DNA of 64,000 nt from CALMEC01 sp963706315. Its GTDB lineage: Bacteria; Actinomycetota; Thermoleophilia; Miltoncostaeales; Miltoncostaeaceae. The stretch's first letter is position 1. Every line of letters begins with the position of its first letter. Position numbers and translations under genes: made by a program. Location: assembly GCA_963706315.1 (NCBI GenBank), contig CAVPMA010000015.1, forward strand, positions 248,001-312,000, read 5' to 3'. Positions 36,401-44,946 of this stretch are shown in pieces. Below the pieces are notes generated by a model, which was given only the letters and a program-made list of their open reading frames with translations, did no database searches and was not told the origin of the DNA.

Positions 36401-37488
36401 CCTCCACTCCCGTTCTCGCCGCCGTCGCTGCGTCCCATGCGGTCCGCAATCCGCTTCGGGATCTTCGGTAGCGCGTGGGCAACGCCCTGAGCAACCTTGC
36501 CGACCGCGTCGCCGCCGGCCTGTGCCCACTGGAACGGGAACGCGGAGCTCGCCTCGAGGCCGGGCCGGTGCATGATCCGGAGAACCCGCCCGATGCGCTC
36601 GGGCATCTCCCGGCGGTCGACTACGTCGTCGATCTGGCCGTTGTGCAGCTGGCTCTCGGCGAGGCCGAAGTCGGGCGGCAGCTTCTCCCGGGTGGTCTGC
36701 TCGATCACGCGTGGGCCGGAGAAGGCGATGAGCGCGCCGGGCTCGGCGTATGTGACGTCGCCGAGCGCCGCGAACGACGCCCAGACACCACCGGTCGTGG
36801 GATGGGCGAGCACCACGATCACCGGCAGGCGGGCGTCGTTCATGTCCTCGAACGCCACGACGGTCTTCGCCATCTGCATAAGCGCGAGAACGCCCTCCTG
36901 CATGCGTGCGCCACCCGACGCCGTGACGGTGACGAGCGGGACGCCCAGCTCGATGGCCCGGTCGCACGCACGCGCGATCTTCTCGCCGACGACCGAGCCC
37001 ATGCTGCCGCCCATGAACGAGAAGTCCATGACGGCGGCGACGCAGCCGTGACCGCCGATCTCGAGCTCCGCGACGACGACGGCCTCGCCGAGTCCGGTCG
37101 AAGCCTCGGCCTTGCGGGCTCGCTGCGGGTACGGTTCGAGGTCGACGAACTGCAACGGGTCGGACGCGCGAAGCTCGGTCCACAACTCGCGCCACTCGGC
37201 GCCGTCGGCGAGATGGTCGAGCCGGTCCCTGGCGGCGATCGGGAAGTGGTACCCGCACGCCGTGCAGACACGGGCGTTGCGCTCCATCTCCTCGGAGCGG
37301 TAATGGCTCTCGCAGCGCGGGCACGTACCGGCCTCGGCGGGCTTCCGGCTCTTCTCCGGAATGTGGGCGATCCGCTTCAGCCGATCGACGGTGACCTGGA
37401 TGTGCTTGTTCGACACCCGGTCGATTATGGCACCCGCGCGGCGCGCGAGTTCGCTTGGGGCGTCGCGAATGTTGCGCGATGCGGGCAT
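36397..37488 (-). CDS. accD: Acetyl-CoA carboxylase carboxyltransferase subunit beta
   Basis: 363 residues from ATG 37488, which has an AAGGTGG-type ribosome site. The N-terminal zinc ribbon is intact (CPRCES...CTACGYH, C-x2-C-x15-C-x2-C); the crotonase-fold core shows MDFSFMGGSMGSVVGEK, TASGGARMQEG and LAHPTTGGVWASFA, all standard for AccD. Forms the carboxyltransferase with AccA, encoded directly downstream. The N-terminal about 45 residues before the zinc ribbon are longer than in E. coli. Confidence 0.95.
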   Translation of the reverse strand: MPASRNIRDAPSELARRAGAIIDRVSNKHIQVTVDRLKRIAHIPEKSRKPAEAGTCPRCESHYRSEEMERNARVCTACGYHFPIAARDRLDHLADGAEWRELWTELRASDPLQFVDLEPYPQRARKAEASTGLGEAVVVAELEIGGHGCVAAVMDFSFMGGSMGSVVGEKIARACDRAIELGVPLVTVTASGGARMQEGVLALMQMAKTVVAFEDMNDARLPVIVVLAHPTTGGVWASFAALGDVTYAEPGALIAFSGPRVIEQTTREKLPPDFGLAESQLHNGQIDDVVDRREMPERIGRVLRIMHRPGLEASSAFPFQWAQAGGDAVGKVAQGVAHALPKIPKRIADRMGRSDGGENGSGG

Positions 37489-37600
37489 GACCACCTTCTT
37501 CCGCCTCGAATCACCGGTTCCTCCGGCAACGCCGTCGCGGCCCCGCCGGCCTGCCACCAGGATCCGACGCGCACGGCGCCCCTGGGAAGGGGGCCCGGGG

Positions 37601-37617
37601 GGGAGGGCCGCCCTCCC
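37601..37617 (-). terminator. Hairpin behind the secreted TIM-barrel-like gene
   Basis: Perfect 8-bp inverted repeat (GGGAGGGC, one central base, GCCCTCCC) begins 4 bp after the stop codon at 37621 on the minus strand. A C-run rather than a T-run follows, so it may pause or protect RNA rather than terminate alone. Confidence 0.35.
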
Positions 37618-37620
37618 TTG

Positions 37621-38592
37621 CTATTCGTAGATCACGAGCTCGGGCGGGGGGCGGAGGCGGAGCACCTGTGCGGGGCTCATGAGGCCGGTGTCCTCGACGA
37701 AGAAGAGCTTGAACCCGGCGTGCAGGCCGCCCCGGTCGCGCGTGACGCGGCGGTAGGTTTTCACCTTGGCGGACGCGGTGCCGAAGCCGTCGGCGTTCAG
37801 CACCATGTCGATGCCCGTGCGTGGCCGGAGGCCACCGCGGCGGCGGATCATCCCGTCCGCGAACTGGTGGACGATCACGAGCTTGTCCGGCAGGTTGCGT
37901 CGCGCGACGAGGCCGGCGAGCCAGGAGGTGACCTCGTTGAGTTCCGCGGCGTCGACCGACCCGATCACCCGGCCGGGAATCTGCCCCGGCGCCATCCGCC
38001 ATTCGGGATCGAGGGCGAGGCCGACATCGGGCTCGACGAGGAACTCGGCAAGCGCCCGGGCCTCGGTGAGGAAGTCCGAGCGGCCGGGTTGCACGTCGAG
38101 GATGAGCAGCGCGCGCGCTTTCCGTGCCGCCCTGAGGTAGCGCCGGATCACCGCGTGGCGCTGCCGCGTTCGAAACGTGCCGTCGTGTCCGGGCCGGGCG
38201 TTGACGATCACCGCGATGAGCTCCATCGCGGGCAGCACGGGCCGGCGGCCGGACCCGGCGTACAGGCGGGCCTGGCGCTCGAGCCTCGCGGCGGCGGCTG
38301 CCGGCGTGCCGATCCCGAGGATCCCGAGTGCCTGCGCCTGCGGCGCGCCGTAATGGGCGACGACTCGGTGCTCGGGCAGGACGCTGCGGCCACCGCGCGG
38401 GAGCGCGGTGGGCCCGGGAGTCGCCGTCCCCACCGTGCCCGCGGCCTCCAGCCTGCGATCGCCGGTCGCGGCCGGTACGCCTCCTCCCAGGAGGAAGACG
38501 CCGACCGCGAGGGCGGCGAGGCCGCGGCGTTTCGTCCTCGTCGTGCGCGCCGGCGCCGGGGCCGCCGCGCCGGGAGCACGAGACGGGCTCAC
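37621..38592 (-). CDS. Secreted/membrane-anchored protein of unknown function (TIM-barrel-like), paralogue of 49399-50385
   Basis: 323 residues from GTG 38592. Basic N-terminus (RTTRTKRRG) then a hydrophobic segment (LAALAVGVFLLGGGV), so exported or anchored. The domain has VVAHYGAP, ELIAVIVNARPGHDG, ALLILDVQPGRSDF, GLALDPEW, KLVIVHQF, VLNADGFG and GFKLFFVEDT, an ordered series of strand-end motifs that looks like a (beta/alpha)8 barrel of glycoside hydrolase type. It is the paralogue of the plus-strand gene at 49.4 kb (many identical motifs). No family name recognised. It overlaps the upstream small secreted protein gene by 4 bp. Confidence 0.75.
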   Translation of the reverse strand: MSPSRAPGAAAPAPARTTRTKRRGLAALAVGVFLLGGGVPAATGDRRLEAAGTVGTATPGPTALPRGGRSVLPEHRVVAHYGAPQAQALGILGIGTPAAAAARLERQARLYAGSGRRPVLPAMELIAVIVNARPGHDGTFRTRQRHAVIRRYLRAARKARALLILDVQPGRSDFLTEARALAEFLVEPDVGLALDPEWRMAPGQIPGRVIGSVDAAELNEVTSWLAGLVARRNLPDKLVIVHQFADGMIRRRGGLRPRTGIDMVLNADGFGTASAKVKTYRRVTRDRGGLHAGFKLFFVEDTGLMSPAQVLRLRPPPELVIYE

Positions 38593-39008
38593 CCGGCGCT
38601 TGCGATCCTGCGCCAGACGATCGTGAGGGTGATGCTGAGCGGCCGGTTGCCCTTGTTCTTGAACCGGAACGTGTACGTGCTGCCGGCGATCGGTGCCGGT
38701 GTCGAGATGCCGTTGCAGAACACGGATCCGGCTGCACCCTCACACGCCCCGTTGGCGAACGCGCTCGGATAGCTCAGCACGGCGAACCGCGGTGCGACGC
38801 CGCGTTGCTGCGTGAGGCCAAAACGCTTCTCGCCGTCGCTCGAGGCCCGCAGCGAGAACCGGAACTCGCCCTTCGGGAACTTACCGATCGTGAGCGCCAC
38901 CCGCTCGCCGGGATCCAGCTGCACATCGACCTGGTACCGGGTCGGTTGGGCAGCTGCGACGACCGGGACGGCGAGCGCCGCCGCCGCCATGACCACGAAC
39001 CGCCTCAT
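38589..39008 (-). CDS. Small secreted protein of unknown function
   Basis: 139 residues; ATG 39008 has a perfect AGGAGG 7 nt upstream. Signal peptide MRRFVVMAAAALAVPVVAAAQ. Mature part is beta-rich with RYQVDVQLDPGERVALTIGK, one Cys pair (GACEG...VFCNG) and a final YTFRFKNKGNRPLSITLTIVW strand pattern typical of small Ig-like domains. Coupled by a 4-bp overlap to the TIM-barrel-like gene, so they probably work together outside the cell. Family unknown. Confidence 0.75.
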   Translation of the reverse strand: MRRFVVMAAAALAVPVVAAAQPTRYQVDVQLDPGERVALTIGKFPKGEFRFSLRASSDGEKRFGLTQQRGVAPRFAVLSYPSAFANGACEGAAGSVFCNGISTPAPIAGSTYTFRFKNKGNRPLSITLTIVWRRIASAG

Positions 39009-39118
39009 CGTGTGCCTCCTCTGATCGGTCGGAGACCGGTCGCCTCGAAGGGGATCCCGCGCGCCCACACTCTCACTCGCGCGGCCCGGCATCAACGCCG
39101 GCCTCGCACGGGCGACCT

Positions 39119-39682
39119 TCACGCGGCGGACGGCGTGGTCCGGCTGCGAAGCCACTCCTCGACGCTCGCCCGGTAGGCGGGCACGAGGTGCGCCTCGCTT
39201 CGGTGCGTCAGGAGCAGCCGCGCCGCCGTCTCGGGGTCGTGGCCCCGCAGCCGCAGCGTCGCGTAGGCCACGAGCACCGAGCGACGCCGACCCCGCTGGC
39301 AGTGGATCAGCACCTTCGTGTTCGGGTCCTCGAGCGCCTCCGCGGCGAACTCCGCCGCCTCGGCCCACGCCTCCGGCGACTGCCGGCGGCCGTGATCCCA
39401 CATCGGGGCGTGGGCCACGTGCCCCTGACCGAACATCGCCCGCTCGACGTCGAGGTCGCCGCTAAGCGCCGCCTGCGCCCGGGCGCGGCAGTTCACCACG
39501 TGGGTCACGCCCTCGTGGTTGGCGAGCATGGGCAGGCTCTCCGGTGTCGGGAGGCTGCCGACGGCAATCCGTTCGTCGCCGATCCACGTCCACGGCGACG
39601 TGCGCGTGCCCGGCCCGTACACCTTGTCGGCAAGACGGAAGCGCAGGGACCGCCAACCGCCGGGAAGCGCGGGAGCCGTCAC
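39119..39682 (-). CDS. Dual-specificity/tyrosine protein phosphatase
   Basis: 187 residues from GTG 39682. Active-site P-loop HCQRGRRRS (Cys128, Arg134) matches HCxxGxxRS; the general acid Asp is in PMWDHGRR (Asp96). The WIGDERIAVGSLPTPESL start is the usual beginning of DSP domains. It would dephosphorylate proteins or lipids. It overlaps fabF by 4 bp and is the last gene of the fab operon, suggesting a link with lipid synthesis, though the substrate is unknown. Confidence 0.88.
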   Translation of the reverse strand: MTAPALPGGWRSLRFRLADKVYGPGTRTSPWTWIGDERIAVGSLPTPESLPMLANHEGVTHVVNCRARAQAALSGDLDVERAMFGQGHVAHAPMWDHGRRQSPEAWAEAAEFAAEALEDPNTKVLIHCQRGRRRSVLVAYATLRLRGHDPETAARLLLTHRSEAHLVPAYRASVEEWLRSRTTPSAA

Positions 39683-40932
39683 CCCTCGAAGCGGGCCATT
39701 GCGATCGTGGCGTTGTGACCACCGAACCCGAACCCGTTCGACAGCGCCACGCCTACGCTCGCCTCGCGCGGAACGTTCGCAACGTGGTCCACACCGGCGC
39801 ATGCCGGGTCGAGATCGTGCAGGTTGATCGTCGGCGGGATCACGCCGGCCCGGATCGCCATCGCCGAGATCGCGGCCTCGACACCACCCGTCGCGCCGAG
39901 ACAGTGCCCGTGCATCGACTTCGTGGAGCTCACCTGGACTCCCGCCGCGACCTCCTCGCCCAGGGCGGTCTGGATGACCCGGATCTCGGAGGGGTCGCCG
40001 ACCGGCGTCGAGGTGCCGTGCACGTTGATGTAGTCGACCTGCTCCGGCGTGATCCCGGCGTCGGACATCGCCATCCGCATGGCCATGGCGGGCGCATGCC
40101 CGGTGGGGTCGGGCTCGGTGAGGTGGTGGGCGTCGCCGCTCATCCCGTAGCCCACGAGCTCGCACCAGATGTCGGCGCCGCGGGCCTGCGCGTGGCCGAG
40201 CTCCTCCAGCACCAGCACCGCGCCGGCCTCGCCCATCACGAACCCGTCCCGACCGGTGTCGAAGGGCCGGCTGGCGGTCTGTGGATCGTCGTTCCGGGTC
40301 GACAGCGCCTTCATCGAGTTGAACGCCGCGATCGAGATCGACGTGACCGCCGCCTCGGCCCCCCCTGCCAGCATGACGTCCGCATGGTCGCGGCGAATGA
40401 CCTCGAGCGCGTCGCCCAACGCATGGTTGCCGGACGCGCAGGCGGTGACCGGACAGGACAGCGGCCCGCGGAGCCCGAGGGTCATCGAGAGCTGTGCGGC
40501 GCCCATGTTGGCGATCATCATCGGGATGAAGAGCGGCGACACCCGGGTCGGCCCCCGGTCGAGCAGGACCGCGACCTGATCCTCGAACGTCTGGAGGCCG
40601 CCGACGCCGCTGGCGACGATCGTGCCGATGCGGTCGTTCTCACCCTGGATCGGGAGCTGCGCATCCTCCACGGCCATCGTCCCCGCCGCCACGGCGAACT
40701 GGGCGAACCGGTCCATGCGGCGAGCCGACTTGGCATCAATGAACGCGGCTGGGTCGAATCCGTCGACCTCGCACGCGAACTTCGTCACGTGTTCGGACGG
40801 ATCGAACATCGTGATCGGGGCCGCGCCCGAGCGCCCGCTCGTCACAGCGTCCCAGACCGCCTCCCTTCCGGTGCCGATTGAGGTCACGAGACCGATCCCC
40901 GTCACCACCACCCGTCGTCTGCCGTTCGACAC
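39679..40932 (-). CDS. fabF: Beta-ketoacyl-ACP synthase II
   Basis: 417 residues from GTG 40932 with GAGGAG upstream. The condensing-enzyme triad is present: Cys in VTACASGNHALG, His in NVHGTSTPVGD, His in SSTKSMHGHCLGATG, and the C-terminal GFGFGGHN loop. Elongates acyl-ACP with malonyl-ACP in fatty acid synthesis. It follows fabG by 9 bp. In many bacteria acpP precedes fabF; it is absent here. Confidence 0.95.
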   Translation of the reverse strand: MSNGRRRVVVTGIGLVTSIGTGREAVWDAVTSGRSGAAPITMFDPSEHVTKFACEVDGFDPAAFIDAKSARRMDRFAQFAVAAGTMAVEDAQLPIQGENDRIGTIVASGVGGLQTFEDQVAVLLDRGPTRVSPLFIPMMIANMGAAQLSMTLGLRGPLSCPVTACASGNHALGDALEVIRRDHADVMLAGGAEAAVTSISIAAFNSMKALSTRNDDPQTASRPFDTGRDGFVMGEAGAVLVLEELGHAQARGADIWCELVGYGMSGDAHHLTEPDPTGHAPAMAMRMAMSDAGITPEQVDYINVHGTSTPVGDPSEIRVIQTALGEEVAAGVQVSSTKSMHGHCLGATGGVEAAISAMAIRAGVIPPTINLHDLDPACAGVDHVANVPREASVGVALSNGFGFGGHNATIAMARFEG

Positions 40933-40941
40933 GAAGCTCCT

Positions 40942-41673
40942 CTAGCTGCTCAGGCCGCCGTCGATGGGCAGCACGACTCCGGTGATGTACGCGGCCGCCG
41001 GAGAGCACAGGAACGCGACGGCCCCCGCGACATCGTCGGGCGTGCCGAGACGGGCGAGCGGCGTGACGTCGAGCAGCCGCTGGCGCTGCTCCTCACCGAG
41101 ATCCGCCGTCATGTCGGTCTCGATGTACCCTGGCGCCACCGCGTTGACCCGCACGCCGCGGCCACCGCACTCCTTCGCGAGCGATTTCGCCATCCCGATC
41201 ATCCCGGCCTTGGCGGCCGCGTAGTTCGCCTGGCCCGCGTTCCCGCCGAGTCCCACCACCGAGGAGACGGCGACAATCGAGCCAGCCCGGCGCTTGAGCA
41301 TCCCCCGCATCGCGGCGCGTGCGGTGAAGAAGGCCCCGTCGAGGTTCGTGCGCAGCACGGCGCCCCAGTCCTCCGCGCTCATCCGCAGCGCCAGCCCGTC
41401 GCGGGTGATGCCGGCGTTCAGCACGACGGCCTCGAGATCGCCGAGGGCCTCCTCGGCACCGGCCACGAAGGCGGCGGCCGACTCCTCGTCCGAGACGTCC
41501 ACCTGCCGGGTCCACGCCCGGCGGTCGAGGGCCTCCACCGAGGCGGCGGTCCGGGCGGCCCCATCGGCGTCGCGGACGTAGCCGATCGCGACGTCAAACC
41601 CGTCGCGCGCCAGGGCGACGGCGCAGGCGGCGCCGATCCCGCGACTCGCGCCGGTGACCAGGGCGGCGCCCAT
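40942..41673 (-). CDS. fabG: 3-oxoacyl-ACP reductase
   Basis: 243 residues, ATG 41673 sharing one base with the fabD stop (TGATG). Classical SDR motifs: TGASRGIGAA (NADPH), LNAGITRDG, SSVVGLGGNAGQANYAAAKAG with catalytic Ser, Tyr and Lys, and VAPGYIETDM. Reduces 3-oxoacyl-ACP to 3-hydroxyacyl-ACP. Sits in the fab cluster between fabD and fabF, which makes FabG rather than a generic SDR the right name. Confidence 0.94.
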   Translation of the reverse strand: MGAALVTGASRGIGAACAVALARDGFDVAIGYVRDADGAARTAASVEALDRRAWTRQVDVSDEESAAAFVAGAEEALGDLEAVVLNAGITRDGLALRMSAEDWGAVLRTNLDGAFFTARAAMRGMLKRRAGSIVAVSSVVGLGGNAGQANYAAAKAGMIGMAKSLAKECGGRGVRVNAVAPGYIETDMTADLGEEQRQRLLDVTPLARLGTPDDVAGAVAFLCSPAAAYITGVVLPIDGGLSS

Positions 41674-42578
41674 CACGCAGCCGCCAGGGCGGAGATGTCG
41701 TCGGGCGATCCGATCTGCGCAGTCTCGGCGTCGCGCCGGACCCGGCGGACCAGCCCGGAGAGGACCCTCCCGGGGCCGAACTCGACGAACCGGGTGACGC
41801 CCATCTCGAGCGCGTGCTCGACCGCTTGGCCGAACCGGACCGGGGCGAGGAGCTGCGCGAGGAGCACCTCCCGGAGCCGTTCCGCGGGCTCGACGGCGAC
41901 GGTGGTCGTGGACAGGAACGACGGCGCGGGCTCGGTGGGGTTCCAGGCGGCGAGCGCCGGGGCGAGCCGCTCCGCGGCGGGCGCCATGAGCGGTGAGTGA
42001 AACGCCCCGCCCACCTGCAGGCGCGCCGCCTTCACGCCCCGGTCGGCGGAGATGGCGAGCAGCCGCTCGATCCCCTCGATGCTCCCCGAGGCGACCACCT
42101 GGCCCGGGCAGTTGAAGTTCGCTGGCCACACCTCGCCGGCCTCCGCGCACAGTGCCTCGGCGTCGGCGTCGGACTGCCCGAGAAGCGCCGCCATGGTCCC
42201 GGGCCGCTCCCGCCCCGCAGCGTGCATCGCGGCGCCGCGCTCGGCGACGAGCCGGAGCGCCTGCGGGTAGTCGATCGCGCCGGCGGCGACGAGGGCCGAG
42301 TACTCGCCGAGCGAATGACCCATGACAAGGTCGCCCGTGAGCCCGTGCTCCGTCGCGACGCGCCACGCCGCGACCGAGGTCGCGAGGATCGCGGGCTGGC
42401 AGACATCGGTCGGTACGAGGGCCTCGGCCGGGCCCGTGAAGCAGATCGAGGCGATGTCAAATCCCAGCGCGTCGTTCGCCTCGTCGAACGCGGCGCGCGC
42501 CGACGGGAACGCCTCGGCGAGCGCAAGGCCCATGCCGACCGCCTGGGCACCCTGACCCGGGAACATGAGGACGATCAC
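41673..42578 (-). CDS. fabD: Malonyl-CoA:ACP transacylase
   Basis: 301 residues from GTG 42578. FPGQGAQAVGMG at the N-terminus, nucleophile Ser in MGHSLGEYSA, catalytic His in GGAFHSPLM, and VEFGPGRVLSGL near the C-terminus. Loads malonyl groups on ACP. Overlaps fabH by 4 bp upstream and fabG by 1 bp downstream. Confidence 0.95.
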   Translation of the reverse strand: MIVLMFPGQGAQAVGMGLALAEAFPSARAAFDEANDALGFDIASICFTGPAEALVPTDVCQPAILATSVAAWRVATEHGLTGDLVMGHSLGEYSALVAAGAIDYPQALRLVAERGAAMHAAGRERPGTMAALLGQSDADAEALCAEAGEVWPANFNCPGQVVASGSIEGIERLLAISADRGVKAARLQVGGAFHSPLMAPAAERLAPALAAWNPTEPAPSFLSTTTVAVEPAERLREVLLAQLLAPVRFGQAVEHALEMGVTRFVEFGPGRVLSGLVRRVRRDAETAQIGSPDDISALAAA

Positions 42579-43600
42579 GCGGCCTCCACCGGCTCATAGC
42601 GGACCACCGTGGATCCCCACGTCAGACCGCCCCCGAATGCGATGAGGAGCAGCAGATCGCCCGGCTTGAGCCGCCCCTGTTCGCGCGCCTCGGCGAGCGC
42701 CAGCGGCACGGACGCCGAGGAGGTGTTCCCGTAGCGATCGAGGTTCACGACGACCTTCGCGGGGTCGATGCCGATCCGCTCCACCGCGTGGTCGATGATC
42801 CGCATGTTGGCCTGATGAGGGACGAACAGGTCGATCGCGTCGGGGCTGAGCTCGAGCGCCTCGAGGAGCCGGGTGGTGGAGTCGGTCATGACCCGGGTCG
42901 CGAACTTGAACACCTCACGCCCGTTCATCTGAAGGAACGCATCCCTCGGCTCGAACGGCCGGTTGGCAGGATTGCGCGAGCCGCCGACCGGGAGGAGGAG
43001 GTCCTTTCCTCCGCTGCCGTCCGTGCCGAGCTCGAAGCCGAGGAAGCCGGTCGTCGTCTCATCGTCGCCGGCGGTCACCAGGGCGCCGGCCGCTGCGTCG
43101 CCGAACAGCACGCACGTCGAGCGGTCCGAGAAGTCCGCGATCCGGCTGAGCGTCTCGGCGCCGACAACGAGGACGTTGCGGGCGAGTCCGCTCTCCACCA
43201 GCGCGCAAGCCTGCGCCAATCCATAGACGAACCCGCTGCACGCGGCCAGCAGATCGAACCCCGCCGCTTTCGTCGCGCCGATCCGGTCCTGGACGACCGC
43301 GGCGGTCGACGGGAACAGGTACTCGGGGGTGGCGCTCGGGATGATCAGTACGTCGATCTCGGCCGCGTCGAGGCCGGCGCTGGCGAGGATGTCCTCGGCG
43401 GCGAGCACCGCCAGGTCGGCGGTCGATTCGTCCGGTGCGGCGATCCGCCGCTCGCGAATCCCCGTGCGCGACACGATCCACTCGTCGGTGGTGTCGACCA
43501 TGAGCTCGAGATCGGCGTTGGTGAGCCGCCCCTCGGGCACGTATGAGCCGACCGCGACGAGTCGCGCCCGTTGTGACTTGCCGTTGCGAACGGCGATCAT
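42575..43600 (-). CDS. fabH: Beta-ketoacyl-ACP synthase III
   Basis: 341 residues from ATG 43600, which overlaps the fabZ stop (ATGA). Motifs: DTTDEWIVSRTGIRERR, Cys nucleophile in DLLAACSGFVYGL, His in DLFVPHQANMRI, Asn in DRYGNTSSASVPLAL and the C-terminal GGGLTWG. Starts fatty acid chains from acyl-CoA and malonyl-ACP. Longer frame to 43642 is rejected because the ATG overlap is the standard spacing in this operon. Confidence 0.95.
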   Translation of the reverse strand: MIAVRNGKSQRARLVAVGSYVPEGRLTNADLELMVDTTDEWIVSRTGIRERRIAAPDESTADLAVLAAEDILASAGLDAAEIDVLIIPSATPEYLFPSTAAVVQDRIGATKAAGFDLLAACSGFVYGLAQACALVESGLARNVLVVGAETLSRIADFSDRSTCVLFGDAAAGALVTAGDDETTTGFLGFELGTDGSGGKDLLLPVGGSRNPANRPFEPRDAFLQMNGREVFKFATRVMTDSTTRLLEALELSPDAIDLFVPHQANMRIIDHAVERIGIDPAKVVVNLDRYGNTSSASVPLALAEAREQGRLKPGDLLLLIAFGGGLTWGSTVVRYEPVEAA

Positions 43601-44028
43601 GACTCCCCCTCGATGACGGCGAATCGTAAGACAGCCTGGCATGCGACCTCGCCGTCGACGGTGGCGACGCCCTCGCCCTCACCGATCGGGCCGCGGCGGC
43701 GGGTAAGGACCATCTCGAGCTCCAGCGTGTCCCCCGGGAGCACCTGCCGCTTGAACCTCGCCTTCTCGATCCCGGCGAAGAGGGCGATCTTGCCGCGGTT
43801 CGCCTCCTCGGACAGGACCGCGAGCGCCCCGGTCTGCGCGAGCGACTCGACGAGCAGAACCCCGGGGGTGACGGGATGCCCCGGGAAATGACCGGCGAAG
43901 AACGGCGCGTCGGCGGGCACGGTCCAACGCGCGCGGGCCGACTCGCCCGGCTCGAGTTGCACCACCTCGTCGACGAGCAGGAAGGGAGGGCGGTGCGGAA
44001 GGATGTCCGTTGGCGCCGGAACGCTCAA
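43597..44028 (-). CDS. fabZ: 3-hydroxyacyl-ACP dehydratase
   Basis: 143 residues. DILPHRPPFLLVDEV and the hot-dog active-site strand GHFPGHPVTPGVLLVESLAQ (His and Glu) identify FabZ. Removes water from 3-hydroxyacyl-ACP. Start is TTG 44028; no ATG or GTG gives the conserved N-terminus, and a TAGGAT -10 box 9 nt upstream suggests a leaderless mRNA. First gene of the fabZ-H-D-G-F-phosphatase operon. Confidence 0.93.
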   Translation of the reverse strand: MSVPAPTDILPHRPPFLLVDEVVQLEPGESARARWTVPADAPFFAGHFPGHPVTPGVLLVESLAQTGALAVLSEEANRGKIALFAGIEKARFKRQVLPGDTLELEMVLTRRRGPIGEGEGVATVDGEVACQAVLRFAVIEGES

Positions 44029-44037
44029 ACCGGGGTG

Positions 44038-44043
44038 ATCCTA
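44038..44043 (-). promoter_or_regulatory. -10 box of the fab operon promoter
   Basis: TAGGAT on the minus strand inside ACTAGGATC, 9 nt before the TTG start of fabZ. It resembles the box before the alpha/beta hydrolase gene. No convincing -35 is seen. Confidence 0.5.
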
Positions 44044-44074
44044 GTACACCGCCGGCGACAGCCGACCGGGGGCG

Positions 44075-44872
44075 CTATCCGGCGCTGCGGCCACCGTCGA
44101 CCGGGATCGCCGCGCCGGTGAGGTATGCCGCATCCGGCCGGAGCAGGAAGCTCACGAGCGCCGCGGCCTCATCTGGTTCGCCCAGCCGGCCGGCCGGGAT
44201 GCGCGCCAGGTGCTCCGCGGCGATGAGCGGATCGGCCAGCCGCTCCTCCGTGGACCGGGTTCGGATGTCCCCCGGGCAGATCGCGGTGACGGCGATCCCC
44301 CTCGGTGCGAGATCGAGTGCCATCGTCTTGGCGAGGAGTATCACCCCGGCCTTCGACGCGGCATGATCGGCGCGCCCCGGCTCGGCGGCCAGGCCGTTGA
44401 CGCTCCCGTTGAAGACGATCGATCCCCCCGCCGACATCCGCCGGGCCGCTCCACGGCCTACGAGGAAGGCCCCCGTCAGGTTCACATCGACCACGCGCCG
44501 GAAGTCCTCGACGGCCATCGCGAGAACGTCCCGCCGCGTGCCCGGGACGGATGCGCCGATAAACGCGCCGTCGATCGAGCCCAGCCTGGCATGGGCGTCG
44601 GCGAGCGCCCCCTCGACCTCGACCTCCTGCGTGACGTCGCATGCGCACCCGCCGACGGCACCCACCTCGTCCAAGGCCCGGGCGACGCTGTCGGTGCCCC
44701 GGCCCATGATCCACACGCGGGCGCCCTCGACCACGAGGCGGCGCGCGACCGCCAGCCCGATCCCCGCCGTGCCCCCGGAGATCACGACCCCGCGGCTCAG
44801 GTGGTGCGGCGGCAGGGGGTCCGCGAGCGCCTGCGGCGCCGTGACGGGACTCCAGAGGGGGTCGTGTTCCAT
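44075..44872 (-). CDS. SDR-family protein with altered catalytic site
   Basis: 265 residues; ATG 44872 with GAGGAG at about 10 nt. The Rossmann motif is intact (SGGTAGIGLAVARR, residues 32-45), the Ser (FNGSVNG, Ser157) and Lys (Lys174) are in place, but the catalytic Tyr is His170 (RADHAASKAG) and the NNAG motif reads FIGAS. The C-terminus CPGDIRTRSTEERL and LTGAAIPVDGG is normal. A true oxidoreductase activity is therefore doubtful; a binding or scaffold role, or altered chemistry, is possible. It precedes the fab operon on the same strand but with its own ribosome site. Confidence 0.82.
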   Translation of the reverse strand: MEHDPLWSPVTAPQALADPLPPHHLSRGVVISGGTAGIGLAVARRLVVEGARVWIMGRGTDSVARALDEVGAVGGCACDVTQEVEVEGALADAHARLGSIDGAFIGASVPGTRRDVLAMAVEDFRRVVDVNLTGAFLVGRGAARRMSAGGSIVFNGSVNGLAAEPGRADHAASKAGVILLAKTMALDLAPRGIAVTAICPGDIRTRSTEERLADPLIAAEHLARIPAGRLGEPDEAAALVSFLLRPDAAYLTGAAIPVDGGRSAG

Positions 44873-44946
44873 TTTTCCCTGCTCCTCGGGCGAAAAACTT
44901 CAACGATCCTACGTGGCTGTCGCGCTCATCGCCACGCCCTCGCGCG

